From Bacteroidota bacterium (GTDB lineage Bacteria; Bacteroidota; Bacteroidia; AKYH767-A; OLB10): a DNA stretch of 64,000 nt. The stretch is taken from assembly GCA_016713925.1 (NCBI GenBank), contig JADJOH010000002.1, positions 620,001 through 684,000 of the forward strand. The letters are read 5' to 3'. Below the pieces are notes generated by a model that was given only the letters and a program-made list of their open reading frames with translations, was not told the origin of the DNA and did no database searches. The position numbers and the translations under genes were made by a program. This document shows, piece by piece, positions 10,501 to 18,600 of the stretch; position 1 is the stretch's first letter; every line of letters starts with the position of its first letter.

Positions 10501-10928
10501 AGCATTTACGCGAGATGGACGATTTAAAGCAGAGTGTACAGAATGCAGTGTATGAGCAAAAAGATCCGCTGTTGATTTACAAATTTGAGTCGTTTGAACT
10601 CTTCAAGAAAATGCTGGAAGAAGTCAACCGCGATACCATGTCGTTCTTATTCAAGGGACAGGTAGCGATTGAGGAACCACAGCAAGTGAAGCAGGCACCA
10701 CAACCACAACGGACGGATATGAGTAAGTTGCGCACGACGCACGATGAGTTTAAGCAAAACGTCTCCTCTACCGGCGCGCCTAACGGTGATGTACTTCCGC
10801 AGGGACCACCTCCTCCTGTTAAGCATGAGCCGGTTCGCGTGGAGAACAAGGTTGGTAGAAATGAACCTTGTCCTTGCGGCTCCGGGAAGAAGTATAAGTC
10901 CTGCCACGGGGCGATGGTGGAGGGTTAA
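7587..10928 (+). CDS. secA: Protein translocase ATPase SecA
   Basis: 1,113 aa, the motor of Sec-dependent protein export, which drives preproteins through SecYEG. The length is typical of Bacteroidota, whose SecA carries insertions and is longer than the roughly 900-aa E. coli form. Walker A MATGEGKT is at about 194-201, the DEVD Walker B near 302-305 is followed by SVLIDDARTPLI, and the second helicase half has TNMAGRGTDIKL and the QLRGRSGRQGDPG motif. The C-terminus carries a proline-rich linker and a zinc-binding SEC-C motif, CPCGSGKKYKSCH (about 1095-1107), used for SecB or membrane contact. The start follows a -7 promoter element. A 12-bp-arm hairpin follows the stop. Confidence 0.98.
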   Translation: MFDFINKLLKTFLGSKSDRDLKELLPFVEKINAEYVKLSSISNDELRAKTIAFREQIQNHIAGVEQELTDLAASAENNTDIDLHEKERIFARVDELKKERNTKIEEVLMEIHAQAFAVVKETARRFKETGDLTVTATPHDRDLAAKRNSVVINGDTATYKKVWMAAGNETSWEMLHYDVQLIGGTVLHQGKISEMATGEGKTLVATLPIYLNALAGRGVHIVTVNDYLAKRDSEWNGPIFEFLGLTVDCIDKHQPNSPERRKAYLADITYGTNNEFGFDYLRDNMARSPEDIVQREHHYAIVDEVDSVLIDDARTPLIISGPTPKGNDQEFHALKPKVEILVNAQRNYVNSLIADAKKNFDNKDKQDEVGLSILRAHRGMPKHRALIKFLSEPGVRALLQKTENQYMAEQGRQMREKVDPELFFVIDEKNHSIELSEKGVDLIGHNASDPHFFELPDVGSVMADIEKSGMTAEEKIIKKDELLRDFSIKGERIHTINQLLRAYTLYEKDVEYIIQEGKIKIVDEQTGRVLDGRRYSDGLHQAIEAKENVKVEAATQTYATVTLQNYFRMYHKLAGMTGTAETEAGEFWQIYKLDVVVIPTHRKITRKDEEDLVYKTTREKYNAVIDEIVKLTEAGRPVLVGTTSVEVSELLSRMLGQRKIKHNVLNAKLHQREAEIVAQAGQAGTVTIATNMAGRGTDIKLGEGVKESGGLAIIGTERHESRRVDRQLRGRSGRQGDPGSSQFFVSLEDNLMRLFGSDRIASLMDRMGLKEGEVIQHSMITKSIERAQRKIEENHFGTRKRLLEYDDVMNAQREVIYKKRRHALYGERLALDLQNMLYDLGENMIISHQESRDFDNFNLDLIRYFAVETPIAKDEFLAGKTEALTETLFTFLDEHYRNKSKFIAERAFPIIKQVYEQQGQQFENIVVPFSDGIRMVQVLAHLKKSYDSQGLEMIRAFERNIALALIDDAWKEHLREMDDLKQSVQNAVYEQKDPLLIYKFESFELFKKMLEEVNRDTMSFLFKGQVAIEEPQQVKQAPQPQRTDMSKLRTTHDEFKQNVSSTGAPNGDVLPQGPPPPVKHEPVRVENKVGRNEPCPCGSGKKYKSCHGAMVEG

Positions 10929-11444
10929 TTCAGAATGCAGAATGCAGAACCTGCCTGCGCCGAGGCTTCGGCAGGCAGGTTCAGAATTAAAAATTTTATC
11001 TAGTCCTCATCATAGCGCCAGCCCTTTGGACTTCGTAGCTTAATCTGTCGCTTAAGCTTTGGATCACAAAGTACGCCTTCACTTAAGCTTTGGCGCACAC
11101 AGTTAGCGAAGAAGTCTCCGTGAAACTCCGTGCATCCTCCGCTCCTCCGTGCCTGCCGACCGAAGCTTTAGCGCAGGTGGGGTTAAAAAAGGATAATTCC
11201 TATGAACACGACAAGGTAGAAGTTAGTCCAGATAGCTATCGCATAGGCGTCAAGGCTAAGCAGCCCATTTTTCTTATTTTTCCATTGTGTTTATCCTGTC
11301 ATTTCTATGCTGTAATTTTGCTTGAAGGGTATTGTTAATATTGGTGAAAAATTTCCAAAAGAAGTAAGTAACCATAGACAAAAAATTATAACCCGGAACA
11401 AAAACTACATCAAGACAACCAAGATTTTAGAAACCAAATAAATA
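10929..11444. repeat. Palindrome-rich spacer after secA
   Basis: 516 bp without a credible gene. A hairpin with 12-bp perfect arms (GAACCTGCCTGC at 10947-10958 and its complement at 10971-10982) directly follows secA and may terminate it, although no strong T-run follows. Downstream, AAGCTTTGG/AAGCTTTAGCG motifs at 11053-11180 (for example GAAGCTTTAGCGCAGGTGGG) belong to the dispersed repeat family seen at 6280-6340 and 15410-15440. The open frame at 11090-11338 lies across these repeats and is not credible. Confidence 0.65.
10947..10982 (+). terminator. Hairpin after secA
   Basis: Perfect 12-bp arms (10947-10958 / 10971-10982) with an inner CGA/TCG pairing, 18 bp after the secA stop. The downstream sequence is A/T-rich but has no clean T-tract, so it may be a repeat rather than a true terminator. 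Confidence 0.4.
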
Positions 11445-11771
11445 ATGAACTGGATCATTTTAATTATTGCCGGATTATTTGAAGTGACATTTGCATTTTG
11501 CTTAGGAAAAGCGAAAGACGCTTCCGGAAATGAAATGTACCTCTGGTATACAGGGTTTATTCTTGCTCTGGCTTTAAGTATGGTGCTGTTGGTGAAAGCC
11601 ACTCAAACTTTACCTATCGGAACAGCCTACGCGGTTTGGACAGGCATAGGCGCTGTTGGAACTGCATTGATAGGAATATTGATATTTAAAGAACCGGCCA
11701 CCTTTTTACGATTGCTTTTTATAACGACTTTAATAGGGTCTATTGTTGGATTAAAGGTGGTTTCAGAGTAA
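11445..11771 (+). CDS. sugE: SMR-family exporter, SugE/Gdx subtype
   Basis: 108-aa inner-membrane protein with four hydrophobic segments, the standard SMR length. It carries the conserved TM1 glutamate (AGLFEVTFA) needed for proton-coupled exchange and the TM3 signature LPIGTAYAVWTGIGAVGT, which is diagnostic for the SugE/Gdx subtype rather than EmrE. Family members export guanidinium or some quaternary ammonium ions as antiparallel dimers. I looked upstream for a guanidine riboswitch and saw none. Its stop (11771) directly abuts a decayed RHS fragment on the other strand. Confidence 0.9.
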   Translation: MNWIILIIAGLFEVTFAFCLGKAKDASGNEMYLWYTGFILALALSMVLLVKATQTLPIGTAYAVWTGIGAVGTALIGILIFKEPATFLRLLFITTLIGSIVGLKVVSE

Positions 11772-11799
11772 CGTGTACATACTCACAAAACAAAGCAAC

Positions 11800-12015
11800 G
11801 TTTTGATTACCTATTCCATTGGTTTCATACGTCCGCTCTTGTCCATTAAATATGAATCGGTATCCGTTTTCCTTAACGGCACACACTCTTCTCATCCCGG
11901 TTCTACTCTGAGCAAGCATCCATCTAAGGTCAGTATTTATTTTCAAACGGGCAAATGCAAAACTCCTTGCCAGTAAATATGGGGTTTTAGGTTGGGTTTT
12001 AATGGGAGGGAGAAG
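11800..12015 (-). pseudogene. Orphan RHS-core tip fragment, copy 3 (no tail)
   Basis: Minus-strand translation gives a decayed end of an RHS/YD-repeat core: KTQPKTPYLLARSFAFARLK, then AQSRTGMRRV and ENGYRFIFNGQE. The upstream ~185 bp is nearly the same as copy 2 at 13,255-13,441. Homology is lost around 11,800, before the usual YDPRIGRFxSxDP core end, so this copy has no toxin-like tail. It lies just after the lipoprotein gene at 12081-12482 in the cassette order and ends against the sugE 3' end. Too short and decayed to function. Confidence 0.7.
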
Positions 12016-12080
12016 CACCTTTTAACTATTTTATTTTGAACAGTATGGTAACAGTGAACACTTTGAAATAGACCTACACC

Positions 12081-12482
12081 TTATTTTAACATCTCCCAGA
12101 TTTTGTCTGGTTCAAATATTTTGATTGATTGGTTACCTAATAATAATTTTCTCTCCCTTTCAAATTGAACCGCAGTAAACGGACCTGTTATTTTATCTTC
12201 AGATACATAAATAATCATCCAGCCATCTGGATCACCTCCGAAGGTAGATTTGCGAGATACAAAAATATAATCGTCATTCCATCCTATCTCTTTAACTGTT
12301 CCTTTAATTAGTCCACCTCCCTCTGTCTTACCCCATATATCTACTATGTAGAATGGAGCACCGCCTTCCCATCTATGCAAATAATATTCGCCAACAATTT
12401 TCCTTTTACTTCCACCGTCAAACAGGCATCCAGTAAAAATAAAAAGAACAATCAAACGATTTATTAATTTGAAATAATTCAT
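12081..12482 (-). CDS. Small lipoprotein, candidate immunity protein of RHS cassette 2
   Basis: 133 aa with a lipoprotein signal peptide (LIVLFIFTGC; lipobox Cys about residue 19), so it should be anchored in an envelope membrane. No known domain; the mature part is beta-rich looking with a GWNDDYIFVSRKS stretch. The start codon overlaps the stop of the RHS tail upstream (ATG at 12480-12482, stop at 12479-12481), which indicates translational coupling. A small gene directly coupled to the variable tail of an RHS protein is the classic position of an immunity gene; that role is inferred from position only. A free-standing lipoprotein of other function is possible. Confidence 0.65.
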   Translation of the reverse strand: MNYFKLINRLIVLFIFTGCLFDGGSKRKIVGEYYLHRWEGGAPFYIVDIWGKTEGGGLIKGTVKEIGWNDDYIFVSRKSTFGGDPDGWMIIYVSEDKITGPFTAVQFERERKLLLGNQSIKIFEPDKIWEMLK

Positions 12483-13441
12483 TTATTTTCTACAGCTTTA
12501 GAAATAGGTTCTGAAAATGTATAAGTTTGTCGAGTAGTAGAAAAAGCATCATTAGAGCGTTCTCCGCGCTCATAGGATGTACCCATACGATATGTAGCAG
12601 ACTCGTAGCTGGTAGAATTATTTATCACAAAAGTTGCAGTTTTTCCATCTTCACTTGGATATATATTAATATCCATGCTTCCGACAAATTGTTCTGAAAT
12701 ATCAAGTCCTGCTTTAGCCAAACCAATAAGACCAAATGATCCACCAAATTCCGTTAATGGTTCTAATCGCATCCCATTATTAATATTGGCTGCATTTTTA
12801 TCTAAAAACATTTTTCTTGCTTCATTAACTTTAGGAGCGTCTCGTAATGACTTTGTTATTGGATCATCAGGTCCATAGTATTTATGCTCGTCTCCTACAC
12901 CTAATATGAAACATCCTGTTAAACCAATTACTTGTTGTTGTTCAGGTGTAGTTTTCTCTTTTATTTTTTCTGCAGTTTTTTCTGCCGCATAATCAATAGT
13001 GATATCTACTACTTTGCCAATGACATAATCAGTTGCTTTTTGCAAAACAGTTTTCCCAGCTCTAGCGGCAGCATTAAATATTTCATTTGGTAATCCTTCT
13101 GCACCGTCTAAATCAACATTCCTAATCGGATTGTTGTGATAAAACTGGTAAGGTGATAATTCAGGAAATTGTTTAGTGAGTGGATCAATCGAAGTTGGTC
13201 ATCCTATTCTTGGGTCATATGATCGTAATCCATAATTATACCAATTCCCAACTCCTTTCACTTCATCATCCTTCTCCTTCCCATTAAAGGCGAATCGGTA
13301 TCCGTTTTCCCTAACGGCATACACACTTCTCATCCCGGTTCTACTCTGTGCATTCATCCATCTAAGGTCAGTATTTATTTTCAAACGGGCAAATCCAAAA
13401 CTCCTTGCCAGTAAATACGGGGTTTGGGGGCGGGTTTTAAT
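12479..13441 (-). pseudogene. Orphan RHS-core tip with variable tail, copy 2, split by an in-frame TGA
   Basis: The core-tip part (TTG start possible at 13384, homology from about 13,441) reads ENGYRFAFNGKEKDDEVKGV and YDPRIG, then a TGA at 13199-13201, then in the same frame PTSIDPLTKQFPELSPYQFY and NNPIRNVDLDG. An intact RHS core would have Arg at the TGA (CGA to TGA is one transition). The tail after the stop can be restarted at an ATG at 13045, giving a 188-aa protein of unknown fold with an acidic lysine-rich start (AEKTAEKIKEKTTPEQQQ) and a serine/threonine-rich end. It has no TM segment or recognised toxin motif. Its stop overlaps the lipoprotein start. The tail may still be made from the internal start. 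Confidence 0.75.
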
Positions 13442-13803
13442 GGAGGGGAGAATTGGGATTATTGTAATAAGGCTTAAGGTATATGCATGCTATGAATTGC
13501 TTCGAATGGATTAATCACCAGCTTAGATAATAAACCTATATTTAATTATTCTGGGAGAGGGTATAAATTGACATCATTAAGTTGGATTAAATCATGAAAA
13601 GAACTAACATAGTTCCACTTTGAAATAAAGATTTAATATCTAACCAATTTTTAAAATCATGAGAAATTAATTGTCAATAATAAAGATAAATTCATAAATA
13701 TAAATATTTATAAAAAACCAACTCAAAATGGATATTCTAAACTATTGAGTTTCCACTTGAGTCAGTACAACTTGTTCGCTGAACTAATTATTATTATTTT
13801 TAA
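13442..13803. other. AT-rich spacer inside the RHS island
   Basis: About 360 bp, strongly AT-rich compared with the rest of the window, lying after the membrane protein gene at 13804 and before copy 2 of the RHS tip. I see no gene, no repeat and no clear promoter. The low GC fits recently acquired cassette DNA. Confidence 0.5.
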
Positions 13804-14256
13804 CTAACCATCAATTTTCCATTTTTTACTTTTAATATTATAACTGTACATTGAGCCACTTAGTCCATTAATCTTTATTTCCGTATTTGATCCAATATCT
13901 AAAATTGTTGGAAATATTCCATAAAATAAAAGGATTGAGTTGTCATTAAAAGGTAAGGATATTTTTGTGATAGTATACTTATTATATTCATTTAACCTAC
14001 TTGCGATTGGATTTGACAGAAAGAACATGCAAATAATTATTATAGATGATATACTGGCTGTTCTCCATTGTAAATTTCCACAAAACTTCTTCGAAAATAC
14101 CAATACTATTATTTCTAAACATAATCCAAGTAACATAGTATATATATTGAAATTGAATAAATTAAATTCATTTCTTACCATGCGATCTGAAACAAAAACA
14201 GCAATAAAAAACATCAGTAAAGTATAAGTGTATTTATTTCTTAAAACATGTATCAT
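13804..14256 (-). CDS. Small membrane protein, candidate immunity protein of RHS cassette 1
   Basis: 150 aa with about four hydrophobic segments (near residues 10-27, 36-56, 66-84 and 103-120) and a C-terminal soluble tail ending SGSMYSYNIKSKKWKIDG. No family recognised. It starts 5 bp after the stop of the RHS tip/tail gene at 14262-15209, so both are probably read from one transcript. Base composition is AT-rich like the tail gene. Position and size suggest an immunity protein against the upstream tail; a multi-TM immunity partner would fit a toxin acting at the inner membrane, but this is inference only. Confidence 0.6.
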   Translation of the reverse strand: MIHVLRNKYTYTLLMFFIAVFVSDRMVRNEFNLFNFNIYTMLLGLCLEIIVLVFSKKFCGNLQWRTASISSIIIICMFFLSNPIASRLNEYNKYTITKISLPFNDNSILLFYGIFPTILDIGSNTEIKINGLSGSMYSYNIKSKKWKIDG

Positions 14257-14261
14257 AACAT

Positions 14262-15209
14262 TTATTTAGTTGCATTATTATTTTTTACATTTTCATCTGT
14301 TTTTTCTGATTGTTTCTTATCGCTTGTTTCAGGTATTGTATATAATGGAACATAGGTTTTATTAGTTGCAGGCGGGAGAGTGTTAGAATCCATTGGGTAG
14401 CTATATGGAATTTCATTATGGTTTGGAGCTACCTCCATAGGATTATCAACAAATCCTTTATCATACAAGAATTTTTGCAATACAACTAGAAACTCTCCTT
14501 TATTATCTTCTAAATATGATTCAAATTCAACTCCTAATTTATTAGAGACAAGATCTTCATATGACCAAGCATATGAATGGTCATACTTTTCTTGGGCTTG
14601 CTCTGTATCTTCTCCTTCTCTTAAAACTTGAGCACCGGTTATATACCATTTGTCGGTTGCTAATGCTGCGTTTGATACATGACGCAAATCTATCCAACCG
14701 TTTGACTTAGAATATAGATATCTCTTGTTGCCAGTGTTTTTTCCATCAACACTAAGATTACTAGATCCTCCGTAATATGCAGTAAAACTCGCAAGATCCT
14801 TAACATTTGCACTACTGAGAACTTGAATTAATGTCTTAACTCCAGTAACTTCAGGAACTATTGGATACAAACCATCTTTATCAATATACTGAATTGGATT
14901 ATTGATAGAAAAACTATAATTTGAGTATCCGCGAAATTCACTCGCTAATGGATCTATACTCAAAAACCTTCCTATCCTCGAATCATAAATCCTCGCTCCA
15001 AAATCTAAACTATTCCCAACTCCTTTCACTTCATCATCTTTCTCCATCCCATTAAATCCGAATCGGTATCCGTTTTCCGTCAGGCTACCATCCTGTTTCT
15101 GGATATACGAGATCGAATTGACCCGGTTAACCCATTTGTGGGGGTCAGGGAATGGTGGAGTGCCGGTCTTGCTACGGCTATTTCCGATATTGTAGTTTTC
15201 CTTCACCAT
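14262..15209 (-). CDS. Orphan RHS-core tip with variable C-terminal tail, copy 1 (intact)
   Basis: 315 aa. Residues about 45-120 are the end of an RHS-repeat core: ENGYRFGFNGMEKDDEVKGV, DFGARIYDSRIGRFLSIDPL, then YSFSINNPIQYIDKDGLYP. There is no upstream array of YD repeats, no signal peptide and no secretion domain, so it is an orphan module rather than a complete RHS protein. Residues 121-315 are a variable tail with motifs GWIDLRHVSN and SYAWSYEDLVSNKLGVEFES, ending in a lysine/asparagine-rich stretch. I do not recognise a nuclease, deaminase or ADP-ribosylation motif. It is followed after 5 bp by a membrane protein gene. It may be silent donor DNA for a full RHS gene elsewhere. Confidence 0.75.
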   Translation of the reverse strand: MVKENYNIGNSRSKTGTPPFPDPHKWVNRVNSISYIQKQDGSLTENGYRFGFNGMEKDDEVKGVGNSLDFGARIYDSRIGRFLSIDPLASEFRGYSNYSFSINNPIQYIDKDGLYPIVPEVTGVKTLIQVLSSANVKDLASFTAYYGGSSNLSVDGKNTGNKRYLYSKSNGWIDLRHVSNAALATDKWYITGAQVLREGEDTEQAQEKYDHSYAWSYEDLVSNKLGVEFESYLEDNKGEFLVVLQKFLYDKGFVDNPMEVAPNHNEIPYSYPMDSNTLPPATNKTYVPLYTIPETSDKKQSEKTDENVKNNNATK

Positions 15210-15609
15210 GCTGTTGGACGATAAGCGAAGTTATGGAATTTCATGAAAGGTGAAAAGGATTTCTTTCTGTTGGTGTAGATGAAGAATAAAAAATCCGGGA
15301 AAAACAATTGGAATAAAATGCAGAAAACTCTACTCCGCTTCTGTGGAATAGGTAAACGCAATGAACGCGGTGATAGTGAGACTTCGCGATGTTGCGAACG
15401 GTGCGCCTGCCTGCTGAAGCCTTGGCGCAGGTAGGTTTAAAAGAGGAAATCATAGTCTATTGAAAATTTCTATTCTGAGATCATACTTGTTGCAGGATGT
15501 TCGTAAAAACGGATGCTTTCCGGTAGGATTAAAAATTCGTATCCACACTCCTTGATCGCCTATTTTCCTATATTTGATTTCTATTGTCAATTTATAAAAC
15601 AGTTGCTTC
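15210..15609. repeat. 400-bp divergent spacer with dispersed repeats
   Basis: Lies between the minus-strand RHS island and the plus-strand propeller gene. A 43-bp stretch at 15318-15360 ending GGTAAACGCA is repeated with about 6 mismatches at 18818-18860, directly after the propeller gene. Next to it are a GAGACTTCGCGA motif (also at 18868-18880) and a CCTGCCTGCTGAAGCCTTGG...CGCAGGTAGG hairpin-like member of the AAGCTTTGGCGCAGG family at about 15405-15438. No gene. Confidence 0.65.
15569..15576 (+). promoter_or_regulatory. Bacteroidota -7 element (TATATTTG) for the propeller gene
   Basis: TATATTTG matches TAnnTTTG; a TTG lies at 15552-15554, a 14-bp spacing that is shorter than the usual one. 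The gene ATG is 33 bp downstream. Confidence 0.4.
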
Positions 15610-18600
15610 ATGAAATCGATTCTATATCTCTTAACACTATTACTTTTTATCTTCTCTACCCCTGCGAAGGCTCAATGGGAACGAACCAAGGGTCCTGCTT
15701 ATGGTGGCGTTGTAGCAATGGCATTTCAGTCGCCTTATTTATTTGCAGCAACCTCTACGGGGCTTTTCCGAACAGCAGATAATGGTTTAAACTGGGAAGA
15801 AGTACAAGGGCTTCCGGAATTTACGATCAAAGGTCTGGCTGTAAAAGGCAATAAGGTTTTTGCGGCTTGTTGGTTTTATGGATTGTATGTCTCCAATGAT
15901 TTTGGAAATACCTGGGAAAAAGCAGGGGCTGAAATGCCCGTTGGAAGTAAATTGGGTGTCGACCCTACTCTACCCTATTATAAATTGTATGCAACACCTG
16001 ACTATATCTATTGCGGTATTGGTGGCGTTAACTACAAAGTTTATCGCTCTGCAGATGATGGTAAATCCTGGCAATTGCTTCTTTCCAATCAGTATATTAA
16101 TGATATGATTCAGGATGGAGATACCATTCTCATCAACAACAGCACCAATACGGTACGCTCCATTGACAATGGTCTTTCATTTAACCTCGTATCGGGGTTA
16201 AGTCCGGGTGTAAACAATTCAGTCAAACTCGGTAAGTTAAACAACACCTGGGTGGGGGCATTGCCCAACACGTCAAACCCCTTCCGGTATTCTACTAACG
16301 GAGGAGCAAATTTCTCCAATGGTACTATTCCCGGACCTTATCCATACACAATCAATAACATGGTGACAGCTGGCAATAAAATTTTTATAAGTTCCAGTTC
16401 GGGTATTTATGAATCTACGGATGGAATTACCTGGTCCTTGATGGTCCTGCCCGGCTTTTTAACTCCGAACACTTCCGGATATGGAGTGCTGTTTGAAAAC
16501 AACGGCGACCTATGGCTGGGTTCTTATAAATTTTATCTCACACAGGATCTTGGTCAAACGTTTAGTATTCGAAATAACGGTTTAACTGCATTATCGAATC
16601 TCAGCAGGTACAATTACAATCCCGCTGATAATTTTCTCTACACTTCTGAAGTAAACAACGCCACACTCCTGCGATCCTCTGACCGGGGAGATACCTGGAC
16701 TGCGATAGGAACAGGATTCGCTTCAAAGGGAAGTACCAGTCGATTTATAAGCAGCAATGGCGCGACTTATTTCGCAGGAACGGACTCCGGCTTATACCGA
16801 AGTTCCGATAATGCAAACACGTGGAGTAAAATTACAAGCGGGTTGCCCTCTTCCACCTATTCCCCCAATGATATGATAAAAGGAAACACCGAATTGTATC
16901 TGGCTACCACCAACAGCGGTGTCTATAAATCGCTTGACAGTGGGCTCACCTGGATCGCAGCGAATAACGGATTTACAACGAGTACAGTTTCTAAATTACG
17001 CTGGCATCAGCATAAACTATATGCAGGCACTCCGGGTGGATTATTCATGTCGGCAGATTCCGGAATCAGCTGGACGGTACTCAACAATGCCCTGAGCGCG
17101 ATTGAAAAACGTGTTGTTGATTTTACCATTACTCAAGATACCATTATCACCTGCTTTAATTACAGTAAAATTTACAGATCCTACGATGCCGGTGCTACGT
17201 GGAATCTACTGACCAGCGGTGTAAATCCTACGAGTAATCTACCGGGTGAAATCCGGATTATTGACACCTTGTATTTCTTTTCCAACCCCACATTTAACAG
17301 AGGAGTATATATCAGTTCTTACAGCAATAACAAATGGATACCGATTAATGCCGGCTTAAGAATGGACACTACCACCTATTGTACCCAACCGAAGGAGATG
17401 ACCCACGATGCAGATTATCTTTATCTGAATGGCTATGTTTTTGGTTGTTTTCGATTGGACCTGAACAATGTTTTAATTTCAGGTCAGCTTAGCGGAAAAG
17501 TATTTTGGGATAAAAACAGCAATGGTACACAACAAGCCAATGAACCCACCCTTCCGGATGAATCACTTAAAGCAGATCCCAATGCCATTGCCATGGATAC
17601 GGATACCTCAGGCATTTACCGGTTCCGTTATTTCGGTAATACGCCTACCTACACCATTCAATTGCAACCCAAACCTTATTGGATCATAACGTCGACGCCT
17701 TCACCAAAAATTGTTACTCCCTTCGGACAAACTATTGACACTCTCCATTTCGGAGTTAAAATGCTGCCCGGCATCACTGATATCAGCGCCTCATTGAATG
17801 CCACCATGCACCGCCCGGGCTCGCGGCCAAATTATTTTCTGGTCGTAAAAAACAATGGCACGGATACAGTCAGTGATATTGCCACGGTTACATTAGACAA
17901 CAACCTCAATTACTTATCAGGTTCGACTCCACAAAGCATCAATGGCAACACGTTGACATTTTCCTACACCAATCTGAAGCCGGGAGAAGCTATTCAGTAC
18001 TTAATGAATACCGAATTGAATTCTGCAACTCCGGCAGGAACTGTTTTAAATAACAGTGCTGTGGCCTATCCCTTAGCGGGAGATTCCGTTCCGATGAACA
18101 ACTATGCGTATTGTTATCCTCTCGTTCAGGCTTCCTTTGATCCGAACAATAAAACCGTTGAACCAACGGGCAATATTGGACATCAGGAACTGCTAAAATA
18201 TCAAATCAATTTCCAGAACACCGGGAACGATACAGCCTTTACAGTTATTATACGGGATACCATTAGTCCCTTCCTTGATCTGAATTCGTTTCAATTTATC
18301 AGTGCTAGTCATCCGGTGACCAGGACTATAAAAAATGGTAATGTTCTTGAATTCCGTTTTGATCAAATTCTTTTACCCGACAGTACAACGGATGAACCTA
18401 ACAGTCACGGCCTGGTGCAATTCAGCATTCTACCGGTGGCGGGATTGCCAATGAATACGGTGATTCAAAATGCAGCCGCTATCTACTTTGATTACAACGT
18501 CCCGGTCATTACGAACAGTACTTCCAATACCATCACCGGGTTTACCGGCATCACCGACACTCCGGCGGCTGAAACGCTGTTCTCCTACGTACAACCCAAC

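Noticed and set aside
11090..11338. 82-codon open frame on plus
   Set aside because: Runs through the AAGCTTTAGCG spacer repeats; no family likeness and no start context.
11340..11444. Guanidine riboswitch upstream of the SugE/Gdx gene
   Set aside because: Looked for the ACGR-loop hairpins and the ykkC core; none is present in the short leader.
13199..13201. TGA recoding (Trp or selenocysteine)
   Set aside because: TGA ends several other genes here (for example at 6564 region, 28127-29601), TGG is used for Trp, and the aligned residue is Arg, one transition from TGA.
11800..15209. Complete RHS or T6SS/eCIS locus
   Set aside because: No YD-repeat array, PAAR, VgrG, sheath or signal sequence; only core tips with tails.
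15513..15782. 89-codon open frame overlapping the start of the propeller gene
   Set aside because: Shadow of the signal-peptide region in another frame; the propeller gene has domains and a sorting tail.
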